Of a stretch of 64,000 bases of DNA, positions 37,841-47,984 are shown in pieces; position 1 is the stretch's first letter, and each line of letters opens with the position of its first letter. The stretch comes from Bacteroidales bacterium (lineage in GTDB: Bacteria; Bacteroidota; Bacteroidia; Bacteroidales; UBA4417). The position numbers and the translations under genes are program-made. A model generated the notes under the pieces. It worked only from the letters and a program-made list of their open reading frames with translations, made no database searches and had not been told where the DNA came from. The stretch covers positions 248,001 through 312,000 of the forward strand of contig JADJGZ010000002.1 in NCBI GenBank assembly GCA_016707785.1, given 5' to 3'.

Positions 37841-39637
37841 ATGAAAAGACTTTTCATTTCCCTTTTTCTGCTGACACTTATCGGACAATTGTTTTCCCAA
37901 TCAACAGGGAATGAATGGGATGAATTAAGAAAAAGGCCCGATCCACAATGGTTCAGGGATGCCAAACTGGGCATCTTTATTCATTGGAGCCTGAGTGCCG
38001 TCCCGGCCTGGAGCGGTAAAGAGCAGTATGCCGAGTGGTTCCTAAGGGGATTATTAACAGGTGATTCTGCCAGGATCCGTTTTCAACAAGAGGTTTTTGG
38101 AGAGGATTTCAAGTATGAAGATTATGCGGCACTCTTCAAAGGAGAATTGTTTGATGCCCAGGAATGGGCGGAATTATTTGAAGAAGCGGGTGCCCGGTAT
38201 GTGGTGCTGGTTTCAAAGCACCATGATGGTTATTGTTTATGGCCTAGTAAGTATGCTCCAGGCTGGAATACCATGGAAACCGGTCCCCATCGTGATATTG
38301 TCGGGGAATTGAGTGAAGCAGTGAGGGGCAGAGGCCTGAAAATGGGACTGTATTACTCACTGCCTGAATGGAATCACCCCCTCTATCGTTGGGGAACCGA
38401 TGAACCGGCAAGGGTGAACAATTACGTTGAAAAACACATGATTCCTCAATTCCGGGAGCTGGTTTCAACCTATAAGCCTTCACTCATTTTTGCAGATGGC
38501 GAATGGGATCATCCTGCCTCCGTTTGGCATTCGGCGGAATTAATCTCATGGTACTATCAACTCATTGGGGAGGAGGCGATTGTGAACGACCGTTGGGGAG
38601 GTGGCAGCGATGGCATTGGCTTTCGCACTCCTGAATATAGCTCCGGGCTTGTTAACAGCGACCGGCCATGGGCAGAGGTAAGAGGACTGGGAAGGAGTTT
38701 CGGACTAAACAGGAATGAAGCGTTGGAAGCTTATCTTACCCCCCGCGACCTTATCCATTTCTTTGTAAAAGCCGTTTCCAATGGAGGCGGAATGATCCTG
38801 AATGTTGGGCCGTATTGCGATGGACAGATACCCTTACTCCAGCAGGAGCGGCTCATGCAATTGGGGGAATGGCTCAAAATCAACGGGGAAGCTATCTACG
38901 GCTCAACGCCCTGTCCGATTACCATGGAAGAAAAGGATGTGACATTCGAAAGAGTGGATATGGAACTCAATTTTGACTGGGTCAGGAATTCTCCGGGTAA
39001 ACCTATATCCGAGGACCATTTTACTGCAGAATGGAACGGATATATAGAGCCCCTTTATTCTGAAACCTATCAATTTGAAGCAGAAGCAGATGATGCAGTA
39101 AAGGTATGGATTGACAATACTTTGGTTGTTGATGCCGGAAATCAGTCAGTTGACGGAACCCAGAGCAATGTGATGGAAGCGGGTAAAGGATTGAAAAACA
39201 ATGGAATGATAAAACTTCAGGCCGGGAGAAAGTATCCTGTAAGGGTAGAATACCAGGAAAAAACCCAGAATGCGCACCTATTTCTGCGTTGGTCATCAGC
39301 CAGCCAGTTAAAAGAAGTGATACCGGCAGATCGTTTTTCGCTCAAAGCCGACAGAGGCTCACAACCGGGCTTGCAGGCCACCTATCGTTCAAAAGCAACC
39401 TGGCATTGTTATACCCGTCAGAATGAAAATACCTATGCTATTGCCCTTGAATGGCCAAAAGATAATGTGCTCCGGTTAAACCTGGACCTGGCTGATCAGG
39501 CAAAAATTGAGCTGCTGGGCCGGCCCGGAGAACTTCCCTGGAAAAGGGAATCAAAAGGCATCAGTGTTGATTTGAGTAGTATTAAAATTGCAGAATTACC
39601 CTGTGAATGGGCGTGGGTGTTCAGGATCGGTAATTAG
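37841..39637 (+). CDS. GH29 alpha-L-fucosidase with PA14 domain
   Basis: This 598-residue protein has a signal peptide (residues 1-20, ending GQLFSQ). The GH29 barrel begins WFRDAKLGIFIHWSLSAVPA (about 37-56) and shows HHDGYCLWPSK (127-137), GLYYSLPEWNHP (169-180) and FADGEWDHP (217-225). D219 is the likely nucleophile. A PA14 carbohydrate-binding-type domain follows (about 370-490: DHFTAEWNGYIEPLYSETYQ, DDAVKVWIDNTLVVDAG), then a beta-sandwich tail. It should release alpha-fucose from glycans in the periplasm or outside. It is a secreted glycosidase like the GH47 and the 877-residue enzyme elsewhere in the window, but no SusCD pair is present. Confidence 0.93.
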   Translation: MKRLFISLFLLTLIGQLFSQSTGNEWDELRKRPDPQWFRDAKLGIFIHWSLSAVPAWSGKEQYAEWFLRGLLTGDSARIRFQQEVFGEDFKYEDYAALFKGELFDAQEWAELFEEAGARYVVLVSKHHDGYCLWPSKYAPGWNTMETGPHRDIVGELSEAVRGRGLKMGLYYSLPEWNHPLYRWGTDEPARVNNYVEKHMIPQFRELVSTYKPSLIFADGEWDHPASVWHSAELISWYYQLIGEEAIVNDRWGGGSDGIGFRTPEYSSGLVNSDRPWAEVRGLGRSFGLNRNEALEAYLTPRDLIHFFVKAVSNGGGMILNVGPYCDGQIPLLQQERLMQLGEWLKINGEAIYGSTPCPITMEEKDVTFERVDMELNFDWVRNSPGKPISEDHFTAEWNGYIEPLYSETYQFEAEADDAVKVWIDNTLVVDAGNQSVDGTQSNVMEAGKGLKNNGMIKLQAGRKYPVRVEYQEKTQNAHLFLRWSSASQLKEVIPADRFSLKADRGSQPGLQATYRSKATWHCYTRQNENTYAIALEWPKDNVLRLNLDLADQAKIELLGRPGELPWKRESKGISVDLSSIKIAELPCEWAWVFRIGN

Positions 39638-39660
39638 GGGGGAGATGTGCCTAAATGTTG

Positions 39661-39708
39661 GATGAGGAGATGAGGAGATGAGGAGATGAGGAGATGAGGA
39701 GATGAGGG
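39661..39708. repeat. tandem repeat (GATGAGGA)x6
   Basis: Five perfect units of GATGAGGA and a sixth with one change fill 39661-39708, directly after the GH29 stop region. Purine-rich units with small changes continue to about 39850. The unit length is not a multiple of three and no frame crosses it, so it is non-coding. Confidence 0.9.
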
Positions 39709-39960
39709 AGAAGAGATAGGAGATGGGGGAGAGCCTTTGGCTAGGAGATGATAGGATGAGGAGATGGGGAGATGAAGGGATGAGGAGATGTCCGGAGGGG
39801 AGCCTTTGGCTTGAAGATGAGGAGATTATGAGAAGGGGAGAGTGGGAGAGTTGGAGGAATTAGAATTTAGATTTACGTGTCTACTTCTGAGATAAAGATA
39901 AAATATACTCCGGGGGTTGACTCCCCTTTTGAAAAATTGGTGACAATCTTTATGGTAATT

Positions 39961-40023
39961 TAAACCTGTCAGGTTTTCGAAACCTGACAGGTTTAAGAAC
40001 CGCAATTTTGCATTTTCAGGCTT
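39961..40023. repeat. palindromic repeat unit, copy 1 (AAACCTGTCAGGTTT type)
   Basis: Perfect 16-base arms TAAACCTGTCAGGTTT and AAACCTGACAGGTTTA flank the centre TCG (39961-39995). They are followed by ACCGCAATTTTGCATTTTC and AGGCTT to 40023. The flank is repeated after copy 2, so the unit is longer than the palindrome. Confidence 0.88.
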
Positions 40024-40087
40024 TATCCAGATAAAACTAGTAATGGATACTCTTGGGAAAAATTTTTTTACAGAGATTGCGGTAAAT

Positions 40088-40132
40088 CCCCGTCATCGAC
40101 GGGGGCGGACACCCCCTTTGAGAAAAAGGGGG
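40088..40132. repeat. double hairpin CCCCGTC-ATC-GACGGGG plus CCCCCTTTGAGAAAAAGGGGG
   Basis: 40088-40104 has 7-base arms, and 40112-40132 is a C/G-ended hairpin with an A/T-rich middle. The bases GGCGGACACCCCCTTT at 40105-40119 match the core of the element at 27555-27593. A degenerate relative (CTCCCCTTTTGAAAAATTGG) sits at about 39921-39940. Confidence 0.8.
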
Positions 40133-40157
40133 ACGGACGATAGCATTAGGGCTATTT

Positions 40158-40219
40158 TAACCTGTCAGGTTTTCGAAACCTGAAAGGGTTATGTACCGCA
40201 ATTTTACATTTTCAGGCTT
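40158..40219. repeat. palindromic repeat unit, copy 2
   Basis: TAACCTGTCAGGTTTTCGAA is followed by ACCTGAAAGGGTTATGT and ACCGCAATTTTACATTTTC-AGGCTT. It differs from copy 1 at a handful of positions over ~62 bases. The right arm has decayed (TGAAAGGG in place of TGACAGG). Confidence 0.85.
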
Positions 40220-40338
40220 CAATAGTATGATGTAAGGAAGAAGCAAATGATGGCGACTATGGGGAATGTGAGGAAAAATGAAAGCCCCCAATTAATAAGG
40301 GTTTTGTTTTTAAATAGACTACCCACTCAATCGCAACC

Positions 40339-41213
40339 CTATCTTGCCCCGGCAGTTTCTGAACGGAACCACTCAATACATCCCCTGTCCTGGAGGGTGA
40401 CAAATACCGTTTTACCATCGGTACCGCCAAATGTAACATTAGAGGTTTTCTTTCCTTTAGTCTTTACTTCTCTCAGGATTTTACCCTCCGGACTGATGAT
40501 GCAGACCACACCCTTGTCATACCGGGTTACAAAGAGGTTTCCTTGGCATCACAACGCATCCCGTCAAGTCCAAAATCTTCAAACTCAACAAAAAGGCGCT
40601 TATTGGTGATGTTTCCATTTTCATCCAGGTCATAAACCCATATCCGTTTTTGAATACTCTCATTTACATAGAGCTTGTCATCATCAGGTGCTACTTCTAT
40701 CCCATTGGTCGTACCCATGCCGGTTTCGAGAAGGGATAAAGTGCCACCAGGCATCACTTTCCATATCTGCCCTGTATTCTTAGCCCAATCGGGATCACTT
40801 AAAAAGAGTATCCCTTTATTGCTGATGGCCAGGTCGTTTGGCTGGTTCATTCTTGTATCGTGCACAAAGACCTCTGCTGAGCGGTTTTTCAAATCTACTT
40901 TTATCACATTATGATTGATAAAATCGGCTACAAACATTTCATTTTTGCTGTTAAACCGAATCCCGTTACCCACCGAACCATCAGGCAGTTGCAGAAAAAC
41001 CTCCGGGGATTTTCCGGGAGCAATGATCGCTATAGTCCCATCCTTCTGAAAATTCACCGCATACAGGTTACCAAGGGCATCCACGGCAGGGCCTTCGCAA
41101 TTATGCGTAAATAGCTGTTCATCCGTTAGATCCGAGCAAACATAATAGTCCTGTGCAAAAATTGAAATACCCGTAGATATGAGTAACAGAATGAGGATGG
41201 TCTTTTTCATCAT
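40339..41213 (-). CDS. SMP-30/gluconolactonase family secreted beta-propeller, frameshifted
   Basis: A signal peptide (MMKKTILILLLISTGISIFA) precedes propeller blades with the SMP-30 pattern: EGPAVDALGNLYAVNFQKDG, GNGIRFNSKNEMFVADF, MNQPNDLAISNKGILFLSDP, TTNGIEVAPDDDKLYVNES and LDGMRCDAK. The frame breaks at 40541-40542, where adding one G restores DAKGNLFVTRYDKGVVCIIS, then NVTFGGTDGKTVFVTLQD and the stop at 40339, for ~291 residues. Metal ligands expected of lactonases (Glu in EGP, Asn in QPND and TTNG, Asp in LDGM) are present. It probably hydrolyses a sugar lactone in the periplasm. It is divergent from tyrS and convergent with the fucosidase. Confidence 0.85.
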
Positions 41214-41319
41214 ATGTTTTTTTCAAAGATCGGAACTAATTCGAACCAAAACCAAATATTGCCAGCCCATTAGCAGATTACCCGCCTTAGAACGCAAGAA
41301 TGGGATTCCCGCTTTTTCC

Positions 41320-41327
41320 TATCTTTG
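41320..41327 (+). promoter_or_regulatory. candidate -7 element (TATCTTTG) of tyrS
   Basis: TATCTTTG is identical to the element before tatA and lies 20 bases before the tyrS ATG at 41347. No -33 TTTG is visible at the expected distance. The position supports 41347 as the start over the longer frame from 41179. Confidence 0.45.
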
Positions 41328-41346
41328 TGCTCCCAAAGCTGATTTT

Positions 41347-42624
41347 ATGAATTTTGTTGAAGAGCTCCGCTGGCGCGGAATGATCCATGACTGTATGCCC
41401 GGTACCGGGGAAATGCTCGAAAAAGGAATGGCTACGGCCTATGTTGGAATTGACCCGACAGCCGACTCCCTGCATATTGGCCACCTTGTTAGTATTATGA
41501 TGCTCAAGCATTTCCAGATTGCCGGCCATCGTCCGCTGGCTTTAGTGGGGGGAGCAACAGGGATGATCGGGGATCCTTCAGGGAAAAGTGAAGAGCGAAA
41601 CCTTCTTTCAGAGGATTTACTCAGGCATAACCAGGAGTGTATCCATCAGCAACTGCTGCGTTTTCTCGACTTTGACCCGAAACACGCCAATGCTGCCAAA
41701 ATTGTGAATAATTACGACTGGATGAAGGAGTTTTCATTCCTGGGATTCCTCCGTGAAGTTGGCAAGCATTTATCGATTAACTACATGATGGCCAAGGATT
41801 CGGTCCAGAAACGACTCGAAACAGGCATCTCTTTCACTGAATTCACCTATCAGCTGGTTCAGGGTTATGATTTTCTGCATCTCTATGAAAAAGAAGGATG
41901 CAGGCTCCAGATGGGTGGTTCCGACCAATGGGGAAATATCACCACCGGGACAGAACTTATCCGCAGGAAAACCGGGGGAGAAGCATTTGCCCTGACTTGT
42001 CCGCTAATCACCAAAGCGGATGGAGGTAAATTCGGGAAGACTGAAAAAGGCAATATCTGGCTTGATCCTGAAAAAACATCACCCTATGCCTTCTTCCAGT
42101 TCTGGCTGAATTGTTCGGATGAAGACAGCAAGAAATATATCAGGATTTTCACCCTCTTTTCAAAAAGCGATATAGAAGCTCTCGAATCAGAACAGGATGC
42201 AGCCCCACATCTCAGGATATTGCAGAAAGCCCTTGCCAAAGACCTTACCATTCGGGTGCATGGAGAAGCCGAATATAACCAGGCAGTTGAAGCATCGGAA
42301 ATTCTTTTTGGAAAAGGTACCACGGAAACCTTGCAACAACTGGATGAAAGAACGCTGCTGAATGTATTTGAAGGAGTGCCACAGTTCGAAATATCCAGGA
42401 CTGAGCTTGAAAATGGAATTGGCCTGGTAGACTTCCTTGCCGACAAAACAGCCATCTTCCCAAGTAAAGGAGAAGCCCGGAGAATGTTGAAAGACGGAGG
42501 GGTAATGATCAATAAGGCTAAAGTGGCGGAGGAGTTTATCGTTTCATCTGCTCATCTCCTCAACGACCGCTATATCCTTGCTCAGAAAGGGAAGAAGAAC
42601 TACTTCCTGGTAAAAGCTGTTTAG
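41347..42624 (+). CDS. tyrS: tyrosyl-tRNA synthetase
   Basis: From ATG 41347 the protein is 425 residues, starting MNFVEELRWRGMIHDCMPGT. It has the class I HIGH motif (HIGHL, residues 43-47, in DPTADSLHIGHLVSIM), YQLVQGYDFLHLY and QMGGSDQWGNITTG for tyrosine binding, and the KMSKS-equivalent KFGKT in ADGGKFGKTEKG. The C-terminal S4 RNA-binding domain ends GGVMINKAKVAEEF...YFLVKAV. A frame open from 41179 would add 56 residues of no homology upstream. It charges tRNA-Tyr. It is transcribed away from the SMP-30 gene and is followed by a separate promoter-like element for the next gene. Confidence 0.97.
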   Translation: MNFVEELRWRGMIHDCMPGTGEMLEKGMATAYVGIDPTADSLHIGHLVSIMMLKHFQIAGHRPLALVGGATGMIGDPSGKSEERNLLSEDLLRHNQECIHQQLLRFLDFDPKHANAAKIVNNYDWMKEFSFLGFLREVGKHLSINYMMAKDSVQKRLETGISFTEFTYQLVQGYDFLHLYEKEGCRLQMGGSDQWGNITTGTELIRRKTGGEAFALTCPLITKADGGKFGKTEKGNIWLDPEKTSPYAFFQFWLNCSDEDSKKYIRIFTLFSKSDIEALESEQDAAPHLRILQKALAKDLTIRVHGEAEYNQAVEASEILFGKGTTETLQQLDERTLLNVFEGVPQFEISRTELENGIGLVDFLADKTAIFPSKGEARRMLKDGGVMINKAKVAEEFIVSSAHLLNDRYILAQKGKKNYFLVKAV

Positions 42625-42680
42625 ATAAAATCCGACCTTAGGAAATTTCTTGCAATCGCACTTTTATTCTTGTCACTTCC

Positions 42681-42708
42681 TTTGTGAATCAAAGGCTTTG
42701 TATATTTG
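42681..42708 (+). promoter_or_regulatory. candidate promoter of the TPR/HTH regulator
   Basis: TTTG at 42681-42684 and TATATTTG at 42701-42708 match the Bacteroidota -33 and -7 boxes, but the 16-base spacer is shorter than the usual 19-21. The ATG at 42733 follows 24 bases later. Confidence 0.45.
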
Positions 42709-42732
42709 TTAAGCCTGCCTTCGGATTGTGAT

Positions 42733-44534
42733 ATGAAAGCCCAGTATGCGATATTTTCTGTTTTAGTATTTCTTGTCATTTCATTGGAATCGACAGCCGG
42801 TAATGAATTTCCCGGGAAATTTTCGTTTTTCTCCAAAGCGGTATCTTATTACAGAGCAGATCAGTCGGGAATAGAAAAAAGGACAACCGAAGGAAGGCCT
42901 ATTGACACCAATCAGTTCAGGAAATCCGAAAGTCTGGGTTTTGAGTCAGCCTATAAATTATCCTGGGAAATAGGATTATACTTTCTGGAGCAGGGGAAGC
43001 ACCCGCAAGCGCTGGATATTTTTAATAGTGTCAAGTCATATCTGGATGAAAACCAACCCCTTGACCTTGACAGGAAAAAACGTCTATCTGCTGTATATAA
43101 CATCATTGGGGCTATTTATGAAGAAACCGGACTATGGAATGGCGCTCTCGACTTTTATATGAATTCGTTGCAGATTTGTAATGAAATTGGCTTCAATCCG
43201 GGGAAAGCAAAGGTTTACAACAATATTGGCAAGCTTTACTTCAACAGGATGGAGCTGAAAAAAGCCGAAGACCTTTTCCTGAAGGCCATTCAGATCAACA
43301 AAGAACTCAATATCCGTCCGGAATTATTTATTAACTACAATAATCTTGCAGGTGTTTATAAACTAAAGAATGACACAAAAAAGGCCCTGGATTATGCCCT
43401 GATTGCCTTGAATCAGTTAGACCAGGAAAGAGATTTCTATGACCTTGCACTGGTTTATTCAAATATTGGTAATTTATACCAGGACCTTGGTAACCACCCT
43501 GTTTCCCTTTCTTACTACAAGAAAGCGATCGAAATACAGGAAAGCCAATCATTCCAGATTGCCCTGATACGATCCTATCTTATCAGTTTCTTCAGCTTAC
43601 CAAGAAATGAATCAGGGCAGATTCTGCGGAATCATATATCAGGAAATCGTTGATATTGGCCGAAAAAATCGGGAACCCCTCTCAAACGCTGGTAGTTTTG
43701 CAGGATGCAGCCCGTTTCTTTCATGAAACCGGACAATTCAAACTATCGTCAGACTATTATGCTGAGTACAAAAGTCTGAATGACTCCCTGGAATCTTTAA
43801 ATAGTCTTATGAAAATTGAGCAGATACAAGCAGTTTACGAAGTGATCAACAAAGAGAAGGATAACCAGATTCTTCAGCAAAAGATTAACTTGCAACAACT
43901 TGCGATCCAGCGTCAACGGATCATATTGCTTGCTGTTTCAGTGATATTTATCCTGCTGGCTTATTTCTTCTTCTCCCTGCTAAAGAACCGCAGGAGGGAG
44001 CGCGCAAACAATGAAGCTTTGTCGCAGAAATCAGAAGCACTCCATCAAAGGGAAAAGGAGATGTTGCTGGAAAAGGAACATTCGCTGGAGCTCGAACTGG
44101 ATTATAAAAACAGGCAGCTTACTTCCCATGCCCTCAACCTGTCACGGAATAATGAGCTGATCCAGAAAACCTCTGAAGAGCTGAAACTTATTCTATTGGG
44201 GATGAGTGCCAGGGATAAAGAACGCTCAAAACGTATCAGAAACCTCTTATCTACACTTCAGCAATATTCCACCGGTAACGATTGGGAAGAGTTCAGGCTA
44301 TATTTCCAGGAAGTACATCAGTCATTCGAAAAAAACTTAACAGCAGCCTTCCCGGATTTATCCCCTAACGACAAGAAAATCTGTGCCTTACTAAAACTGG
44401 GTTTGTCAACGAAGGATATTGCATCCATTACTTTTCGCGAATTAAGAAGTGTTGAGTCGGCAAGAAACCGGCTTCGTAAAAAACTGGGAATTTCAACAGA
44501 TGTAAATATTACCAATTTTCTTGCGCAGTTTTAA
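42733..44534 (+). CDS. membrane-anchored TPR protein with LuxR-like HTH, frameshifted
   Basis: ATG 42733 starts MKAQYAIFSVLVFLVISLES, a signal peptide. Tetratricopeptide repeats follow over about residues 70-290: IIGAIYEETGLWNGALDFYM, VYNNIGKLYFNRMELKKAED, YNNLAGVYKLKNDTKKALDY, YSNIGNLYQDLGNHPVSLSY. A frame break lies between about 43590 and 43650; the other frame continues ADSAESYIRKSLILAEKIGN. Then come a helix RIILLAVSVIFILLAYFFFS and a coiled coil, and the protein ends in an HTH: LSPNDKKICALLKLGLSTKD, then IASITFRELRSVESARNRLR. Corrected length is ~600 residues. The layout suggests a one-component regulator with periplasmic TPR sensing and cytoplasmic DNA binding. Ligand and targets unknown. 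Confidence 0.75.
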
Positions 44535-44645
44535 TATCTGAATATCAAATTATTATCATGTAATGCAGTAGTAAAATATCGGCATATCTCTTTTTTGCCG
44601 TAGTGTATCAAACATAAGATGTATAAAACTCTTCCAGCTTGTGAT

Positions 44646-44653
44646 TACATTTG
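44646..44653 (+). promoter_or_regulatory. candidate -7 element (TACATTTG) of the surface-protein gene
   Basis: TACATTTG matches TAnnTTTG and lies 56 bases before the ATG at 44709. No -33 box at the expected spacing. Confidence 0.25.
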
Positions 44654-44708
44654 TTTATATCAAGTGTGATGTAATTTGCCTATAATCTTTATTCATAAAC
44701 CTTTGTCA

Positions 44709-47700
44709 ATGAAAAGAATTCTTCAATCATTTCTCCTGGTGTTTTGCATGGTAAGTCTTACCCTTGCTCCAACAACATTAATGGCTCAATGGAATACCAA
44801 CACTTCCGTAAATCTGGAAATTTCAGGATTGCCCATAGCCGATATGGTCTCTGTCCCAACCTCTGATGGTAAAACATGGATCGCTTTTTACCATGAGAAC
44901 ACCGGAAATTATGATATGAGGGCGCAATTAATCGATGAGGATGGTTTCAAACTTCTGGGCAATGATGGTGTACTGGTCAGCAATCAGCCTTCAGGGACAG
45001 CTACTTTTGTCTTTAATGCTTGTGTTGATAACAGTAACAATCTGATTATCGGATGCCAGGATGAACGGGCAGGTACATTGCAAGCGGTAGTATATAAAAT
45101 TTCTCCTTCTGGGAGCCATTTATGGAACTCTACAGGGGTTATTCTTGGAGCCGGTATGGTACCCAATATGACAGCATTAACCAATAACGAGATTGCAGTA
45201 GCCTGGAATTCTGACACAGGTAATACCTTAAAACTCCAAAAAATTACTGCTGCTGGTACATTTGCCTGGGCAAATGCTGTTTCATTACTTGTGGGTTCAA
45301 CCACTACTACCCGAGGACAGTTAATCGCCAATACAGACAATAAATTCACAATTGTCTACCAGAAAAATGCAGGCGGAATTTCTACCAACCTATACGCCCA
45401 GATGTTTAACAGCAGTGGAACAGCCTTATATGCGCCATTGCAGATTTGCAGCCAGACTACCGCTCCATACCGGTATTATTCAATTACTGCTGAAGCCGAT
45501 ACCACCTATTTCGGGTATTACAGTTCAACCGGATTTCGTTTCAATTCTTTTGTTCAAAGGATCAATCCCGGCGGAACCATCCCTTATGGAATGAACGGGG
45601 CTGCTTTCAATACTTATACCAGCGGATCCGATAATTACCAGATGGAGACAAGCATCGGACTTGAGCCCGGTTCACAATATATCTGGTCAGTAGCTTCATT
45701 TTGTGATCCTAATCAGACAAACTACGGGGTGTATGTGCAGAAATTCCTGAAATCTACCGGAGCAAGGCAATTTACTGATATGGGTAAAATGGTTTACCCC
45801 GTCTCTTCAAATCGCGATATGAGGGCAGGAGAAATCGCCATCATTGACGACAACCCCATGTTTGCCAGTTACAATAGTGATTACAAGATTTTTGCAACAC
45901 GCCTTGATAATAATGGAAACTTTGTTTGGCCTGGTAGCCGCGTTGAATTAAGTTCAACCTCGGGTACTGCTAAAGGAAGATTCGGATTTACAAAAATTAG
46001 CGATGGACGATGTGCAGTAGTTTGGACAGAAGACAGGGGTGGGGGAGATATGGGTTATGCGCAGGGAATTACTCCGGGTGGTTTAATTGCCCTTGATGTT
46101 GCCACCCAGGGTGGAGTACCGGCAACCATTACGATTGCCGGAGGGAGTCTTCAACTGATGGCTACAGTTTATCCTGTTACAGCCAATCAGAGTGTAACCT
46201 GGAGTATTTTACCGGTGACAGGCGCAGCCAGCATATCGGCAACCGGTCTGGTAACAGGGATAAGTAATGGAACGGTTTGGGCAAAAGCCACCTCTGTGCA
46301 GGATCTGACACTTTCAGATTCCATACAGATCACTTTAACCAACCAGGTAGCATTACCTCCAACTGTTATAACACTGTCAGCAAGTGGGATCAGTCTCGAT
46401 GCAGCCCAGTTAAACGGAAGTGTAAATGCCAACTTTTTTATAAGTACAGCCTCATTTGAATGGGGGCTAACCAATGCTTACGGTAACACAGTTAGTGCCA
46501 CACCGAACCAGGTTTCAGGGAATACAGCTACTGCTGTATCATCACCGTTGTCAGGATTATTGCCCGGAACAACCTATCATTTCCGTTGTGTAGCTTCAAA
46601 TAGTGGTGGAAACAGTTATGGGCAGGATCTCACATTTACAACTCTCTGTCTCATGGCCGGCACTATTAGCCCCGTTTCAGGTCTTAGCACCTTATGTGCA
46701 GGTACAGTGGGAGTTACCTATTCTGTTGATCCTTTTCCCGCAGCCACATCCTACATCTGGACATTGCCGCAAGGAGCCACCATTACTTCAGGAGCCAATA
46801 CCAACAGTATAACTGTCACCTATTCAACTTCTGCTGTATCGGGTGAAATCAGTGTTTATGCTACAGACGGAACCTGTAATAGTCTGCCTTCCCAAGCCCT
46901 TGCTGTTACTGTAATCCCGCTTCCTATACAAGCCGGGCCTATTTCTGGCGTTCAGGTAGTATGCGAGGCGACCGGGGTGTCCAGTATTCAGTACCGGCTA
47001 TACCGGGAGTATCCGATTATACCTGGACAGTACCCACAGGTGCTGTTATTGTATCTGGACAAAATACAACAACAATCATTGTAGATTTTGAACCAGGATC
47101 CATCTCTGGAAATATAACGGTTTCTGGATCAAATGACTGTGGGAATGGGACTGCATCAAATCCTTTGCCTGTAAGTGTTAATCCATTACCAGGTACTCCC
47201 GGTTCAATTAATGGTCCCGTCCATATTTGTAAAGAGGCTTCCGGGGTCGTTTATTCAGTAGAACCTGTGACAAATGGATTTGGCTATTCATGGACACTGC
47301 CTGCTGGTGCATCAATCACTGCTGGTGTCAATACTCCTCAAATTACAGTTCATTTTACAACCAATGCTGTATCAGGAAATATTTCAGTAACTCCCTCAAA
47401 TGGAAATTGCATAGGTGAACCCTCACCGGCTTTTGCTGTAACTGTTGATCCTACGCCCGTAACCCCGGTGATAACCCATCATGGCGACACACCTTGTTAG
47501 TAGTGCCAGATGAAGGAAATCAATGGTATCTCGAAGGAGTCCTTATTCCAGGTGCTACCGAAAAAGAGTATATAGCCTCAATTTCAGGAAATTATACTGT
47601 GATTGTTACCATCAATGAATGCAGTTCCGCAGTATCAAACGCTATATTAATCCTTCCTGTTTCAACCCTGGAATTAAAACCCACCATCAACATCAGCATC

Positions 47701-47937
47701 TATCCGGTTCCTTCCTTCGGAGTGTTTACGCTTACCTTAAAATCAGAAACCCCCTTACTTTGTGAAATCGAAATTTTGAATGAACTAGGACAGGTTGTAT
47801 GGACAAATCCCCTGATAGAGATTAGTGGAAACTACAAAAAGGAAATTGACCTTAGCCGGGTGGAAGAAGGCCTTTATCTTCTGAAATTAAATCATGAACA
47901 GCAGGTTTCATACCGAAAGATTTTGATTGCCAGATAA
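44709..47937 (+). CDS. T9SS-sorted multidomain surface protein, frameshifted twice
   Basis: ATG 44709 gives MKRILQSFLLVFCMVSLTLA, a signal peptide; a longer frame from 44676 adds a non-homologous leader. A ~450-residue region of Asp/Asn/Gly-rich repeats comes first, then a Big_2-like Ig domain (TIAGGSLQLMATVYPVTANQ), a fibronectin-like domain (PTVITLSASGISLDAAQLNG) and PKD-like domains with YIWTLPQGATITSGANTNSI, DYTWTVPTGAVIVSGQNTTT and YSWTLPAGASITAGVNTPQI. The C-terminus (INISIYPVPSFGVFTLTLKS...YRKILIAR) is a type A sorting domain. Frame breaks occur at the G-run 46974-46977 and near 47485-47495. Corrected length is ~1,076 residues. It is exported by the T9SS and attached to the surface or released. 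Confidence 0.82.
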
Positions 47938-47955
47938 ATAGCCGGTTTTAATTGG

Positions 47956-47984
47956 AGAGGCTGCAGTTTTGCAGCCTCTTTTTC
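47956..47984 (+). terminator. strong intrinsic terminator after the T9SS surface protein
   Basis: AGAGGCTGCA (47956-47965) and TGCAGCCTCT (47970-47979) form a perfect 10-bp stem with loop GTTT, followed by TTTT. It starts 19 bases after the stop codon. It also shows that the long upstream extension of the next gene cannot be real. Confidence 0.92.

Larger units (their letters stand above)
39638..40338. other. 701-base gene-free repeat island between GH29 and SMP-30 genes
   Basis: No supported gene. From the left it holds an 8-bp tandem repeat with degenerate copies to about 39850, then two copies of a ~62-base palindromic unit (39961 and 40158) and a C/G-rich hairpin pair between them. The phrase AGCCTTTGGCT occurs at about 39732 and again near 39801 inside the degenerate tandem region. 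The two flanking genes are convergent, so the island lies at a transcript-end region. Confidence 0.75.

Noticed and set aside
40247..40609. 120-residue plus-strand ORF
   Set aside because: It is antisense to the frameshifted 3' part of the SMP-30 gene, whose own frame continues the propeller.
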